This document shows, piece by piece, positions 44,742 through 53,925 of a DNA stretch of 64,000 nucleotides. Source of the DNA: Sorangium cellulosum So0157-2 (GTDB taxonomy: Bacteria; Myxococcota_A; Polyangia; Polyangiales; Polyangiaceae); assembly GCF_000418325.1 (NCBI RefSeq), contig NC_021658.1, positions 12,132,501-12,196,500 on the forward strand, read 5' to 3'. A program made the position numbers and the translations under genes. Numbering within the stretch: the first letter of the stretch is position 1; every line of letters starts with the position of its first letter. The notes below the pieces were generated by a model. It saw only the letters and a list, made by a program, of their open reading frames with translations, searched no databases and was not told where the DNA came from.

Positions 44742-45764
44742 CTACAGCGGGCTCACGTTCGTCGTGAAGGACGCGTTCCGCAGGAGGCGCCGCTCGGCGA
44801 GCGGCGTCGCGAAGCCGCTCTCCTTGTCGAACGTCGAGCCGGGCCCGCCGCAGCTCGGATCGGCCCCGGCCCACCGCTCCGGGCAACGCGCCGTGACGTA
44901 GTCGCGGTCCGGGTTGCCGACGAGGCCCCGCCACCGCGTGTGCCGGATGCAGGCGGCGCCGTCCACGGTCCACTCGGCCTCGAGGCTCATGCCAGAGCCC
45001 GCCGTCTCGCGCTGGATGCCGAGCGCATCCCAGACGTCGATCGCCGTCCCGGCCCGCGTGTGCGGCGCGCCGTCGCCGCAGTAGTCCGCGCGCACCATGC
45101 GGACGCACGCCTTGTGGAAGTACGAGAGCTCCCTGCTCTCGCAGCGCTTGCCGTCGCACTCCGCCGTGGTCGCCCAGTCCCTGTAGCCCCACTCGGCGCA
45201 CTTCGCGATCGCGGCGCCCTGGCAGGCGAACGTGAACTGGCTCCCGTCGTCCGAGAAGGCGCCGGTCACCGGATCCCAGGTCCCCTTCACCGCGATCGCC
45301 TCGACCCCCTCGCCGCAGACGTTCGCCCAGCCCGCGCCGCCGGCGTTGTACTTCACCGTGTAATACGCGATCCCGTCGCGCTCGACGACGTTCGCGATGC
45401 GGACGATCACGGTCGATCGATCGTCGAGGAGCGCCTCGATCTCCGCGCCGACGAAGTCGACCCCGCGGACGGGCTTGCCGTCGCTCGCGCGCGTCCCGAT
45501 CAGCGTCGCCCCGTCGAGCGAGACCCCGTTGAAGCGGACCCCGTTGAAGCGGACCCCGTTGAAGCGGACCCCGTTGGGACCCCGTTGAAGCTGGGTGCCG
45601 TTCAGGTAGGTGCCGTTGAAGCTGAGATCGTTGAGCGCCTGCAGCTCGAGCGCGCTCTCCGCCGGCGCCTCGTCGCCCTCGCCGCCCTCGACCTCCGCGG
45701 CGCAACCGACACCCACGGAGATGAGCCCGACCATCGCCCCCGCCAGGAACCCTCGCTGAAACAT
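44742..45764 (-). CDS. ADYC-domain lipoprotein with NGVRF repeats
   Basis: A 340-residue exported protein. The signal sequence ends in a lipobox-like GVGC near residue 21. A pentapeptide-like stretch follows: LSFNGTYLNGTQLQ, then four NGVRF/NGVSL units. The C-terminal 240 residues contain CVRMVRADYCGDGAPHT, the signature of the myxobacterial ADYC domain as I recall it, and about ten cysteines (CGEGVEAI, CQGAAIAKCAEWGY, CDGKRCESRE), suggesting a disulfide-rich extracellular fold. Its function is unknown. It is convergent with the peroxiredoxin gene, 15 bases apart. Confidence 0.8.
   Translation of the reverse strand: MFQRGFLAGAMVGLISVGVGCAAEVEGGEGDEAPAESALELQALNDLSFNGTYLNGTQLQRGPNGVRFNGVRFNGVRFNGVSLDGATLIGTRASDGKPVRGVDFVGAEIEALLDDRSTVIVRIANVVERDGIAYYTVKYNAGGAGWANVCGEGVEAIAVKGTWDPVTGAFSDDGSQFTFACQGAAIAKCAEWGYRDWATTAECDGKRCESRELSYFHKACVRMVRADYCGDGAPHTRAGTAIDVWDALGIQRETAGSGMSLEAEWTVDGAACIRHTRWRGLVGNPDRDYVTARCPERWAGADPSCGGPGSTFDKESGFATPLAERRLLRNASFTTNVSPL
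45523..45583. repeat. 15-bp tandem repeats encoding NGVRF
   Basis: Three exact copies of the 15-base unit ACCCCGTTGAAGCGG follow one another (45523-45567), then a shortened copy. On the minus strand they encode NGVRF in the ADYC-domain lipoprotein. Because the unit is a multiple of three, gain or loss keeps the frame. Confidence 0.85.
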
Positions 45765-45901
45765 GATCGCCTCCGAACGCTGACGCTCAAGCCATGACGC
45801 CCTGCGCGCCGACGGTCTTCCTCCCGGCCTTCGGGCGCCGCTCCCGCGAGGGGCGCGGCACCTCTCGGCGCTGCCCGGGCGCCGCGGATCCTCGTCACCC
45901 T

Positions 45902-48900
45902 TTACGGAGGTGGAGGAAAGGAAGCACAGATGCGGAGCCCAATCACCGGATCGAGGAAGGTGCCGTCAACGACGGTCCGGTTGTCACTCCGGACCGATGT
46001 TTGATCGTAGAGGTAAGCCCCGCCGCGCAAAAGTACTTTGTCGACCTCTATCGACGAAATAGCCCACTCGAGGACGTTCCCCGCCATGTCGTCGACCCCG
46101 AAGGGACTACGTGAGGCAGGGTGCGAGCCCACCTCATCTGGACCCATCGTGGAGCTCTCCTTGCCATAGGTCTCATCGAAGTTGGCGTCGCCGGGAGAGA
46201 GCGTGTCCCCGTGCGGGAAGATCCGGCTGTCAGCGCCCCTCGCCGCGCGCTCCCACTCGTGATCGGTGCACAGCCGGGCCCCGCGGACACGGCCCGTCCT
46301 GTGGAGCCACGCGGCGTACTCGGTCGCCTGCGCGAACGAGATGCCCGTGACCGGGAAACGAAGCCAGTCCTGCTGCGCCCGGACCGCCCTCGAGGGGTAG
46401 ACGAGCGGCTCGCCGGCGCGCGCCGTGTAGGCCTGCACCGTGGGTTGAATCGTTAGCTGCCATACGCCGCTCGGCAGACGGCGCAGCCCGAGGGCGCCCG
46501 TCATGGCGCCGTTGCCCACCTGGATGATGGACGGCTGCTCGGGGGACTCTCTCGGGAGCGTCTGGACGTAGTCGAGCCACTCCTGAAACGTCGTCTCGTG
46601 CCGCGCGATGAGGTAGGCGCCCGTGCTGATCTCGTGAAGGGGAACGGTCGAGAGGAACGCCCACCGGTACATGTCGTCCAGGGCGGCGCCGAAGAGGAAT
46701 CGTCCGGGCGGAATGTAAATGAACCCGGGAGGGACGTCCCCCGCGGGCGGCAGCGGGATGGAGAGGCGCCGCGGCTCTCCGCGGCGGACCAGGAACGGAT
46801 AACGCACGATGGTGCGGTTCCGCGCCTCGCACGTGAGCAGGTAAGAGCCCTGCGCGAGCGCGATGCCCGAGAGCGGCGTCGACCCGCGGACCCGCAGGTC
46901 GACGAGCTGCCGGCGCCCCTCCGCGTCGGTCTCGTACCGCTCCAGCGTGACGTCGGCGCCCGGGGGGTCGGTCTCGATGGATACCTCGACGGGCGCGCTC
47001 CACCGCTGCCGGCGCACGCCGTCGGGATCGTACGTGGTCATGCGCTGGAGCAGCTCGTCGCGCAGCGAGGGGTGGCCCCGGCCGTCCGCGGCGAGCGCGC
47101 GCTCGTAGAGCACGTCGCCGAGCAGATCGCGCGCGTCGCGGCGGGTGCCGTCGAGCGTGAGCACCGCCTCCAGCTTCTGGCTCGCCTGCAGGTGGAGCCG
47201 CTCGGCCTCGGCCGCGCGCCTGCGCGCGCGCTCCCACAGCGCCTCCCCCTCGTCGCGGCGCCGGCCGTCGAACGCCGCGAGCGCCTCGGCGCGGAGCGCC
47301 TCGGCCGCGGCGCCCTCGCGCGACGCGGCGGCCGAGATGTCCGCGGCCTCCTGGATCTTCCGGTCCGCCCGCGCGGCGAGCTGGCGCGCCGCCCTGAGCT
47401 CCAGCGCGCCGTAGAGCAGCACCGCGACGAGCGGGACCCCCACGGCGAGCGCCCACCGGGCCACGCGCTGCGTCAGGACGGCGCGCCGCGACGCCCGGAG
47501 GAACGCCGCCTCGCGCGGCGGCAGATCGCCCGGATCGAGGCCCTTCGCCTCCATCAGCTGGCGCGCGCTGAAGAGCGCGTCGCGGCGCCGGCCGAGCCGC
47601 TCCCACTCGGCGGCGGAGGCGTCGAGGCGCAGGCGCATCGCCCGCTGCTCGCGCTGCTCCTCGAGCCAGTGGCGCAGCGTCCCCCACCCGTGGATCAAGG
47701 CCTCGTGGGCGATCTCGTAGACCGTCCCCTGCTCGCCCTCGCGGGCGAACAGGAGGCGGCCCTGCACGAGCGCCTCGAGCGCCGCGCGCGCCGCCTCGTC
47801 GCCGCCCGGCCCCGCGAGCTCGACCTCCGCGCGCCGCGCCCGCGTGCCCTGCGGCGTGATGAGCTCGCCGAGCAGCCGCCGCGCCGCCGCGTGGACCGCG
47901 GGCGGCATGCGGCCGAGCACGCGATCGGCGTGGCGGGCGAGCGCGCCCTCGACCCCGCCGATCTGCGCGAGATCCGCGCTGCTGAGGGGCGCGTCGGGCG
48001 CGGCGCGGGCGTCCCAGAGCTCGGCGAGCGCGAACTGGAGGAGCGGCAGCCCGCCCTCGGCGCGGGCCGTGGACTCGACGAGGGCGTCGACCACCGCGTC
48101 CGACTCGAACGCGACCCCCTTGGCCCGCGCCGGCCCGGTGATCGCTTCCCGGAGCTTGTCCGCGGACATCGGGCGGAGCAGGTAGAGCGCGCGCTCGATC
48201 TCGTCGCCGAGGCCGGAGATGCCGGCGACGCGCGCGAGGAAGTCGCCGCGCACCGTGGCGAGCAGGCGCAGCGACGGCGAGCGCGCCGCGAAGGCGCTGA
48301 GGACCTCGCCGACGAGCGCGGCCTCGGCGGGGCTGCTGAGGGTCGCGAGCTCCTCCAGCTGGTCGATGAACAGCACGAGCCCGCCGCGCTCGCCGAGGCG
48401 CGCGCGGAGGTCGCGGACGAGCGAGCCCGGGGCCGCGCGCACGGCCTCGGCGATGCGCTCGGCGGGCGCGCCGAGGACCGGCTCGAGCGCGGCGGCCAGC
48501 GCGGCGAGCGGGCGCCGGCCGGGCACCATCATCGCCGCCTGGAAGGCGCGCCCGCCGCCGAGGGCGCCCTCGAGCACGAGCGAGAGCACGCCGGCCCGGC
48601 AGAGCGACGACTTGCCCGAGCCCGAGTCGCCGGCCACGACGAGCATGGGCTCGGAGCGCAGCCGGTCGAGGATCGTCCCCGTCTCGGAGCTGCGCCCGTA
48701 AAACACCGAGCGGTGCTCGACGTCGAAGACGAGCAGCCCGCGGTAGGGGTTGCCCTCCGGCGCGATCGAGGCGTGCCGGCTGCGCGCGAGCAGCTGCTCG
48801 AGCGCGTCGCGCAGCTCGTCGCCCGAGGCGAAGCGCGCGGCGGGGTCGATCTCGAGGCACCGCTCGATGACCGCCGCGAGCCGCGCGTCGACGCCCGGCG

Positions 48901-49840
48901 CGAGCGCGGCGAGGGGCCGGGGCCGCTCGCACTGGACGACGCGCGGGAGATCGAGCATCGGCACGTCGTCGTGCGGCGGGACGCCGGCGCAGAGCTCGAA
49001 GAGCAGCGCGCCGAGCGAGTACACGTCGGAGCGGCGCGTCGCCAGCTCGCCGCGCCACAGCTCGGGCGGCAGGTAGTGGGGCGTGCCGCCGTCGACGCCC
49101 TTCGTCGCGTCGAGCAGCAGCGCCGCCATCTCGGCCGCCTCGCGGATCCCGCCGTCGAGCGGCTCGTCGCCGAGCGCCGCGTCGTCGCCGTGCGCCCCGG
49201 GCGGCGCCGCGACGCCGCGGATCGCGGGCGCCTGCACCGCCGCCGGGTCGAGGAGCTTGGCGAGGCCGAAGTCGAGGAGCTTCGCCTCGCCGTCGAAGGT
49301 GAGCACCGCGTTGGCCGGCTTGATGTCGAGGTGCAGCACCCCCCGGCGGTGGGCGGCCGCGAGGCCCCGCGCGAGCCCGGCCCCGAGATCGAGCACGCGC
49401 TGCCAGGGCATCGGCACGGTCACGCGGTCGAGGCTCTGGCCGCGGACGAACTCCGACACGATGTACAGCTGTCCCCGGAGCTCGCCCACGCGGTAGATGG
49501 CGACCACGTTCGGGTGCTGGATGCGCGCGGCGGCGCGCGCCTCGGCGAGCAGCCGCGCGCGCACCTCGGCGTCCGCCGTCTCCGCGCGGATGAGCTTCAC
49601 CGCGACCATGCGGTCGAGCAGCGTGTCGTGCGCGAGGTAGACGTCCCCCATGCCGCCGCTGCCGAGCTTCTGGACGATCCGGTACTCCTCGAAGCGGCTC
49701 GGCGGGCTGAAGCTCGAGGGGCCCACGCTCGACGGCATCAAGCTCGACGGCGGCGGCGCGTCGGACGCCCGCGACTGCGTCTCCGCCCCGCCGGGGCGCA
49801 GGGCGGCCTGCGAGAGGGTCGAAGCGGTTTTCTCTTTCAC
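45902..49840 (-). CDS. Ser/Thr kinase - STAND ATPase - SUMF1 fusion protein
   Basis: A 1312-residue protein from a GTG start. The kinase domain (about 50-345) has LGSGGMGDVYLAHD, MVAVKLIRAE, LHLDIKPANAVL (HLD rather than HRD, so a non-RD kinase) and LDFGLAK. Next is an nSTAND1-like ATPase with Walker A GDSGSGKSSL (near 407) and Walker B LVLFIDQLEELAT. A transmembrane helix (about 790-810) is followed by a coiled/TPR-like region and a PEGA-like strand segment. The C-terminal SUMF1/FGE-like domain (from about 1035) includes ARLCTDHEWERAARG and MAGNVLEW. It lacks the FGE redox cysteines after RGG, so it is likely a ligand-binding lectin-like fold. A transmembrane sensor with an intracellular kinase and ATPase. 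Confidence 0.9.
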   Translation of the reverse strand: MKEKTASTLSQAALRPGGAETQSRASDAPPPSSLMPSSVGPSSFSPPSRFEEYRIVQKLGSGGMGDVYLAHDTLLDRMVAVKLIRAETADAEVRARLLAEARAAARIQHPNVVAIYRVGELRGQLYIVSEFVRGQSLDRVTVPMPWQRVLDLGAGLARGLAAAHRRGVLHLDIKPANAVLTFDGEAKLLDFGLAKLLDPAAVQAPAIRGVAAPPGAHGDDAALGDEPLDGGIREAAEMAALLLDATKGVDGGTPHYLPPELWRGELATRRSDVYSLGALLFELCAGVPPHDDVPMLDLPRVVQCERPRPLAALAPGVDARLAAVIERCLEIDPAARFASGDELRDALEQLLARSRHASIAPEGNPYRGLLVFDVEHRSVFYGRSSETGTILDRLRSEPMLVVAGDSGSGKSSLCRAGVLSLVLEGALGGGRAFQAAMMVPGRRPLAALAAALEPVLGAPAERIAEAVRAAPGSLVRDLRARLGERGGLVLFIDQLEELATLSSPAEAALVGEVLSAFAARSPSLRLLATVRGDFLARVAGISGLGDEIERALYLLRPMSADKLREAITGPARAKGVAFESDAVVDALVESTARAEGGLPLLQFALAELWDARAAPDAPLSSADLAQIGGVEGALARHADRVLGRMPPAVHAAARRLLGELITPQGTRARRAEVELAGPGGDEAARAALEALVQGRLLFAREGEQGTVYEIAHEALIHGWGTLRHWLEEQREQRAMRLRLDASAAEWERLGRRRDALFSARQLMEAKGLDPGDLPPREAAFLRASRRAVLTQRVARWALAVGVPLVAVLLYGALELRAARQLAARADRKIQEAADISAAASREGAAAEALRAEALAAFDGRRRDEGEALWERARRRAAEAERLHLQASQKLEAVLTLDGTRRDARDLLGDVLYERALAADGRGHPSLRDELLQRMTTYDPDGVRRQRWSAPVEVSIETDPPGADVTLERYETDAEGRRQLVDLRVRGSTPLSGIALAQGSYLLTCEARNRTIVRYPFLVRRGEPRRLSIPLPPAGDVPPGFIYIPPGRFLFGAALDDMYRWAFLSTVPLHEISTGAYLIARHETTFQEWLDYVQTLPRESPEQPSIIQVGNGAMTGALGLRRLPSGVWQLTIQPTVQAYTARAGEPLVYPSRAVRAQQDWLRFPVTGISFAQATEYAAWLHRTGRVRGARLCTDHEWERAARGADSRIFPHGDTLSPGDANFDETYGKESSTMGPDEVGSHPASRSPFGVDDMAGNVLEWAISSIEVDKVLLRGGAYLYDQTSVRSDNRTVVDGTFLDPVIGLRICASFPPPP

Positions 49841-50025
49841 GACGGCGCGCCTGGCTCAGCGGTGGCCTGACGAATATACCCGTTGCCGCGGGAGGGACTC
49901 CGTATCGACGCCGCCGGGGACGTCCGAAGCGACGGCGCAGGGCGCCACATCCAGCGCTCGGGGTGGGACGCGCTGTCGCCGCAGCGCGTGATCGGACTCG
50001 ATGGCTCGACGCTCCGCGGCGGAGA

Positions 50026-51357
50026 TCAGAGCTCGGTCATGTAGAAGGTGCCGAGGCACATCTCATCGTTCGTGCCTTCCCCCCACACGACATCGCCGGG
50101 GACCCGCGGCTTGCCGTCGATGATCGGCTGGTTCTCGGGCGTGTTGTCCCAGTGACACTCGAGCGACAGCGTGTCGCCCGGGTGGAGCACCTTGGGCTGG
50201 GCGAGCGTGTAGCTCCCCTGCCAGTGGAAATCCCAGCGCGGGATGTCGAGCACGCACTCCGTGCTGCCGTCGGCGCGCTCGATCTCGAGGCGCGCGCGCT
50301 TGCCGAGCGTGTGCATGTGGAGCGCCGCGATGTGCAGCTCGATCGGCGCGCCGCCCGCGAGCGCCCGGGTGGGCTGCGCCCCCCAGCGGTGGACGACGTC
50401 GGCCTCGAAGGCGGGGATGGTCATGGCGTCGCCGGTGAGCCAGGCCGGGTTCGTCCACGGCTGCGTGGAGCCCTCCCGCTCGACCGAGCTCTCCAGCATC
50501 ACGTCGATCGCGGAGCGGTCCGGCAGCTTCCCCGCGGTCAGCGTGTTGTAGTGGACCTGCACGACCAGCTTGGAGCCCGGCTCGATCCGGGTGCCCGTCC
50601 CCGCCGGGAAGGTGAGGCTCCCGCCGCCGGGCACCCAGCCGCCGAGCCAGCGCGGCCTGATCCCCGGCCCCCCGAAGCAGGGATAGCCCGGGCCCGGGTC
50701 GGCCGCGTCGAGGGCCTCGACGTCGGCGACCATCTCCGGCGCGGCGATGAAGGCGATCACGTGGTGGACGATGCGCTCCTCGCCGGGCCTGACGCCGAAC
50801 CCGGTGACGTAGCGCGCGCTCTCCTCCGGCCAGTCGATCACGAAGCAGCGGTAGTCGTCGGGCCCCGCCTGCGGGGTGTACTCGACCGGCATCTCGAGCG
50901 TCCGGTCCACCCGCGCGAGCTCGGGGCTCGGCGGCCGATCGAGCGGCGGGCCCTCCTCCGCGGGGTCGCCCACGGCCGCGCCGCCGTCGACCCACGCGGC
51001 GATGGTCTGGATCTGCTGCTCGGACAGGGACCGATCGCCCACGTAGTCGGCGCAGGCGCCGTCGGCCGGCCAGGGGGGCATGGTGCGCTCGACGACGGCC
51101 CGCTTGATGAGCGGGGCCCAGGGCACCGCCGCGTCGGGCCCCTCGAGCGAGAACGGCGCGACGCCGCCGGCGCTGTGGCACCCCGCGCAGCGCGCGTCGA
51201 GGATGGGCTTGACGTCGCGGTAGTACGAGGCCGCCGCCGCGACGCCGCCGCCCGCCGCCGCCCCGGCCCCGTCGTCGCCGCCGCACCCCGCGACGGCGGC
51301 GGCCAGCGCCGCGCCCAGCCCTGCCGACAAGCCCGTGTAGCCCGCGCACCTCACCAT
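50026..51357 (-). CDS. Cytochrome c fused to copper type II monooxygenase (PHM/DBM-like)
   Basis: A 443-residue lipoprotein (lipobox VAGC near residue 25). Its first domain has a c-type heme motif, RCAGCHSAGGVAPFSLEG, followed by MPPWPADG, a typical segment of c-type domains preceding this enzyme class. The C-terminal 280 residues resemble copper type II ascorbate-dependent monooxygenases (peptidyl-glycine and dopamine beta-type): HHVIAF, VQVHYN, ALHMHTLGKRA, LECHWDNTPENQP and the Met/Cys segment TNDEMCLGTFYMTE. These supply candidate His ligands for two copper sites. Bacterial members are poorly characterised. It lies 19 bases behind the TrkA-like gene and probably shares its transcript. Confidence 0.88.
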   Translation of the reverse strand: MVRCAGYTGLSAGLGAALAAAVAGCGGDDGAGAAAGGGVAAAASYYRDVKPILDARCAGCHSAGGVAPFSLEGPDAAVPWAPLIKRAVVERTMPPWPADGACADYVGDRSLSEQQIQTIAAWVDGGAAVGDPAEEGPPLDRPPSPELARVDRTLEMPVEYTPQAGPDDYRCFVIDWPEESARYVTGFGVRPGEERIVHHVIAFIAAPEMVADVEALDAADPGPGYPCFGGPGIRPRWLGGWVPGGGSLTFPAGTGTRIEPGSKLVVQVHYNTLTAGKLPDRSAIDVMLESSVEREGSTQPWTNPAWLTGDAMTIPAFEADVVHRWGAQPTRALAGGAPIELHIAALHMHTLGKRARLEIERADGSTECVLDIPRWDFHWQGSYTLAQPKVLHPGDTLSLECHWDNTPENQPIIDGKPRVPGDVVWGEGTNDEMCLGTFYMTEL

Positions 51358-51376
51358 GGAAACACCTGCCCTCGCG

Positions 51377-52081
51377 TCAGCGACGCTCGTGGATCCCGCC
51401 GTTCTCCAGCTCGCGCCGGAGGAAGAACGCGATGACGTCGGCGAGCTCGTCGCGCGCGGCCACGAGGAGCACGGTGGCGCCCCCCGCGACGATGGACGAG
51501 CCGCGCGGCGCCTCGACGCGGCCGTCGGGGCGGTAGACGCCGGCGAAGACGCACGACGACGGGAAGCCGGCGCTGCCCGCGATGACGCTCACCGAGCGGC
51601 CCGCGACCGCCGCGTCGGCCGGGATGTCGAGCTCGAACGCCACCGACTCGCCGGCGCCGAGCACCATCGCGTGGCGGACGCCGGGGTGCTCGATGGCGGT
51701 GGCCATCGCGCCGATGAAGACGTCGATCTCGGAGAGGATCCGCTGGACGCCCGCGCGGACGTAGACGCCCCGGTAGTCGGGGTCGCGCATGCGCACCATC
51801 ACGCGCTTGGCGCCCGCCGCCTGGGCGAGGAGCGCGACGGCGAGGTTGTCGGCGTCGCGGCGGAGCATGGCCACGACCACGTCGGCGCGCCCCACCTCGG
51901 CCTCCTTGAGGAGCCCGGCGTCGGTCGCGTCGCCGACGAGCGAGACGAGGCCGTGGCGCTCGAAGGCGCTGTTGGCGATCGACTCGTCGCGATCGACGAT
52001 GGTCACGTCGTGGCCCGTCTTCGCGAGGTGGACCGCGACGCTCAGGCCCGCGCGCCCGGCGCCCGCGATGAGAACGCGCAT
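51377..52081 (-). CDS. TrkA-like NAD-binding potassium uptake/channel regulatory protein
   Basis: A 234-residue RCK/KTN protein. The N-terminal Rossmann domain starts MRVLIAGAGRAGLSVAVHL and has TIVDRDES and ALVGDATD-like SLVGDATDAGLL; the second half is a TrkA-C domain (VAFELDIPADAAVAGRSVSVI, GATVLLVAARDEL). These proteins gate potassium channels or transporters according to NAD(H) or ATP. It starts one base after the stop of the CPA1 antiporter gene, so it most likely regulates that antiporter or a similar transporter. No separate TrkH/KtrB membrane subunit is visible. Confidence 0.92.
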   Translation of the reverse strand: MRVLIAGAGRAGLSVAVHLAKTGHDVTIVDRDESIANSAFERHGLVSLVGDATDAGLLKEAEVGRADVVVAMLRRDADNLAVALLAQAAGAKRVMVRMRDPDYRGVYVRAGVQRILSEIDVFIGAMATAIEHPGVRHAMVLGAGESVAFELDIPADAAVAGRSVSVIAGSAGFPSSCVFAGVYRPDGRVEAPRGSSIVAGGATVLLVAARDELADVIAFFLRRELENGGIHERR

Positions 52082-52082
52082 C

Positions 52083-53609
52083 TCAGTGGCCTCCTTCGTG
52101 CTCGTGCAGCTTCATCATCTCGCGATCGATCTCGCTCACCTGGGCGTTCGCCGTCTCGTCGGCGATGAGCCCGCGCCTCGCCGCGTCGAGCAGCGCCGCC
52201 TTCTCCGCCGTGAGCAGCGCGAGATCCGTGAGGTGGTCGCGCTCCGCCTCGCCCTGGGGCGACTGGAGCGCCGCCTCGGCCGCGATCACCCGGCGCTGGA
52301 ACGCGGCCCGGCGCTCCGCGTGCTCCTTGCGGGAGAGGAGGCCCGCGGCGAGCAGGTCGTCGAGCTCCGCCTGGCCGCGCCGCGCGGCGATGAGCGTCGC
52401 CTTCGCGCCGTCGAGCGCGGCGTCGGCGCTCGGGGCCGCGACCCGCAGGAGCTTGAGCAGCCGCGCGAACGGCAGCGCCTGCGCGACCAGGGTCACGAAG
52501 GTCACGCCGAAGACGATCGTGATCAGCCGCTCGCGGAACGGCATGTCCTTCGGGAGGCTGAGGACGGCCGCCATCGAGAGCGCGCCCTTGATGTTGCCGA
52601 CCAGCATCACGTGCTGCCAGCGCAGCGGCACGACCTCCCGCGTCAGGGCCCGGAGCGCGCCGAAGCAGCCGTAGACGGCGACCGCCCGGCCCGCGTGCAG
52701 GGCGATGAGCGCGAGGCCGATGGAGGCCGCCTCGCGCAGGAGCATGTCCGCCTGGATCTGCATGCCGACGAGCAGGAAGAGCAGCACGTTGAGGAGGAAG
52801 CCGGTCGTCTCCCAGAACCCCTCCAGCGCGAGCACGCGCGAGGGCTCGAGGTGGCGGCGCGCGGCCTTGCCGACGACCACGCCGGCGACCACGACGGCGA
52901 TGACCGGCGAGGCGTGGAGCCGCTCGGTGAGCAGGGCCGTGGCGAACACGAGCACGAGCGAGGCGAGGATCGCGGTCAGGTGGTCCGGCGTGCGGCGGAG
53001 CAGGACCGCGCCGAGGGCGCCGAACGCGCCGCCGAGGACGGCGCCGCCGAGCATCGCCATCGAGAGCGCGCGGAAGGTCTCGACCGGGTCGAACGTGCCG
53101 CTCGCGAGGACGCGCGAGGCGATCAGCACGAGCACGAGCGCGGTGCCGTCGTTGAAGAGGCTCTCTCCCTCCATGATCGCGGCCAGCCGGTGCGGGACGC
53201 GGACGCTCCGGAAGGCGAGCAGCACGCTCACGGTGTCGGTGATGGCGAGCAGCGCGCCGAGGAGGAGCGCCGCCGCGAACGGGAGATCGAGCACCAGCGT
53301 CGCCACCGCGGCGGTGCCGAGCAGCGAGATGAGCACCCCCGGCACGGCGAGCGCGAGGATGGGCCGGCTCGCGGCGCGCAGGATGTCCGCGTCGGCGGCC
53401 AGGGCGCCCTCGAAGACGAGCACCGGGAGGAAGGCGATGAGGATGACCTCCGGGTCCATCGGCGTGTTCGGCAGCACGTCGAGGACGACGAGGACGAGCC
53501 CGATCAAGACGAGCGCGACGTTGTAAGGGACCCCGACGCGCTTGGCGCCGATGGCGACGACGGAGCCGACGGCCAGGACGAGGAGCAGGCTCTCGAGCCG
53601 CTCCCTCAT
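52083..53609 (-). CDS. CPA1-family Na+(K+)/H+ antiporter
   Basis: A 508-residue transporter with about 12 transmembrane helices up to residue 385 and a soluble tail of about 120 residues that is helical and charged (AALDGAKATLIAARRGQAEL, EAERDHLTDLALLTAEKA). CPA1 motifs: AITDTVSVLLAF in helix 5 (the family usually has D-P in place of D-T) and IMEGESLFNDGTALVL. The Asp remains, so cation exchange is expected. The soluble tail would be a regulatory cytoplasmic domain. Directly followed (1 base) by the TrkA-like gene and then by the cytochrome/monooxygenase gene. Confidence 0.92.
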   Translation of the reverse strand: MRERLESLLLVLAVGSVVAIGAKRVGVPYNVALVLIGLVLVVLDVLPNTPMDPEVILIAFLPVLVFEGALAADADILRAASRPILALAVPGVLISLLGTAAVATLVLDLPFAAALLLGALLAITDTVSVLLAFRSVRVPHRLAAIMEGESLFNDGTALVLVLIASRVLASGTFDPVETFRALSMAMLGGAVLGGAFGALGAVLLRRTPDHLTAILASLVLVFATALLTERLHASPVIAVVVAGVVVGKAARRHLEPSRVLALEGFWETTGFLLNVLLFLLVGMQIQADMLLREAASIGLALIALHAGRAVAVYGCFGALRALTREVVPLRWQHVMLVGNIKGALSMAAVLSLPKDMPFRERLITIVFGVTFVTLVAQALPFARLLKLLRVAAPSADAALDGAKATLIAARRGQAELDDLLAAGLLSRKEHAERRAAFQRRVIAAEAALQSPQGEAERDHLTDLALLTAEKAALLDAARRGLIADETANAQVSEIDREMMKLHEHEGGH

Positions 53610-53925
53610 GCGTCACCCGGCGGCGGCGGAACGAGGGCGATGGCCGTCGGCCCACGCGGCGGACACGCCGCGAAATGCGTGAGTTCTCTGCGAGCGATCA
53701 CCGTGAATCCTGCGCTACATGATCGCTCCCGAATTCGCAAGATTGGAGAGCCGTCGCCGGCGCGGGCCAGCGGGCAGCGCGCGGCTGCGCGCGGGCGAGA
53801 CGCGAGCGTGCCTGTGGCCGGGGAGCGGGGAAATGTCCGAGATGTCATGACACGACGTCGCGGCGCTCTCGTGTCCTTCGCGCGCGGCGGTCTCCGACGG
53901 GCGGCGGAGGCGCGTTGACCGGCGC
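53610..53925. other. Intergenic region between transporter genes
   Basis: 316 bases lie between two minus-strand transporter genes. The part nearest the antiporter start (53675-53745) has comparatively AT-rich sequence (GCGTGAGTTCTCTGCGAGC, GCTACATGATCGCTCCCGAATTCGC) where the antiporter promoter is expected. I see no gene or repeat. Confidence 0.4.

Noticed and set aside
46598..49870. A plus-strand frame of 1090 codons opposite the kinase-STAND-SUMF1 gene
   Set aside because: No recognisable motif, biased composition; antisense to a gene with intact catalytic motifs.
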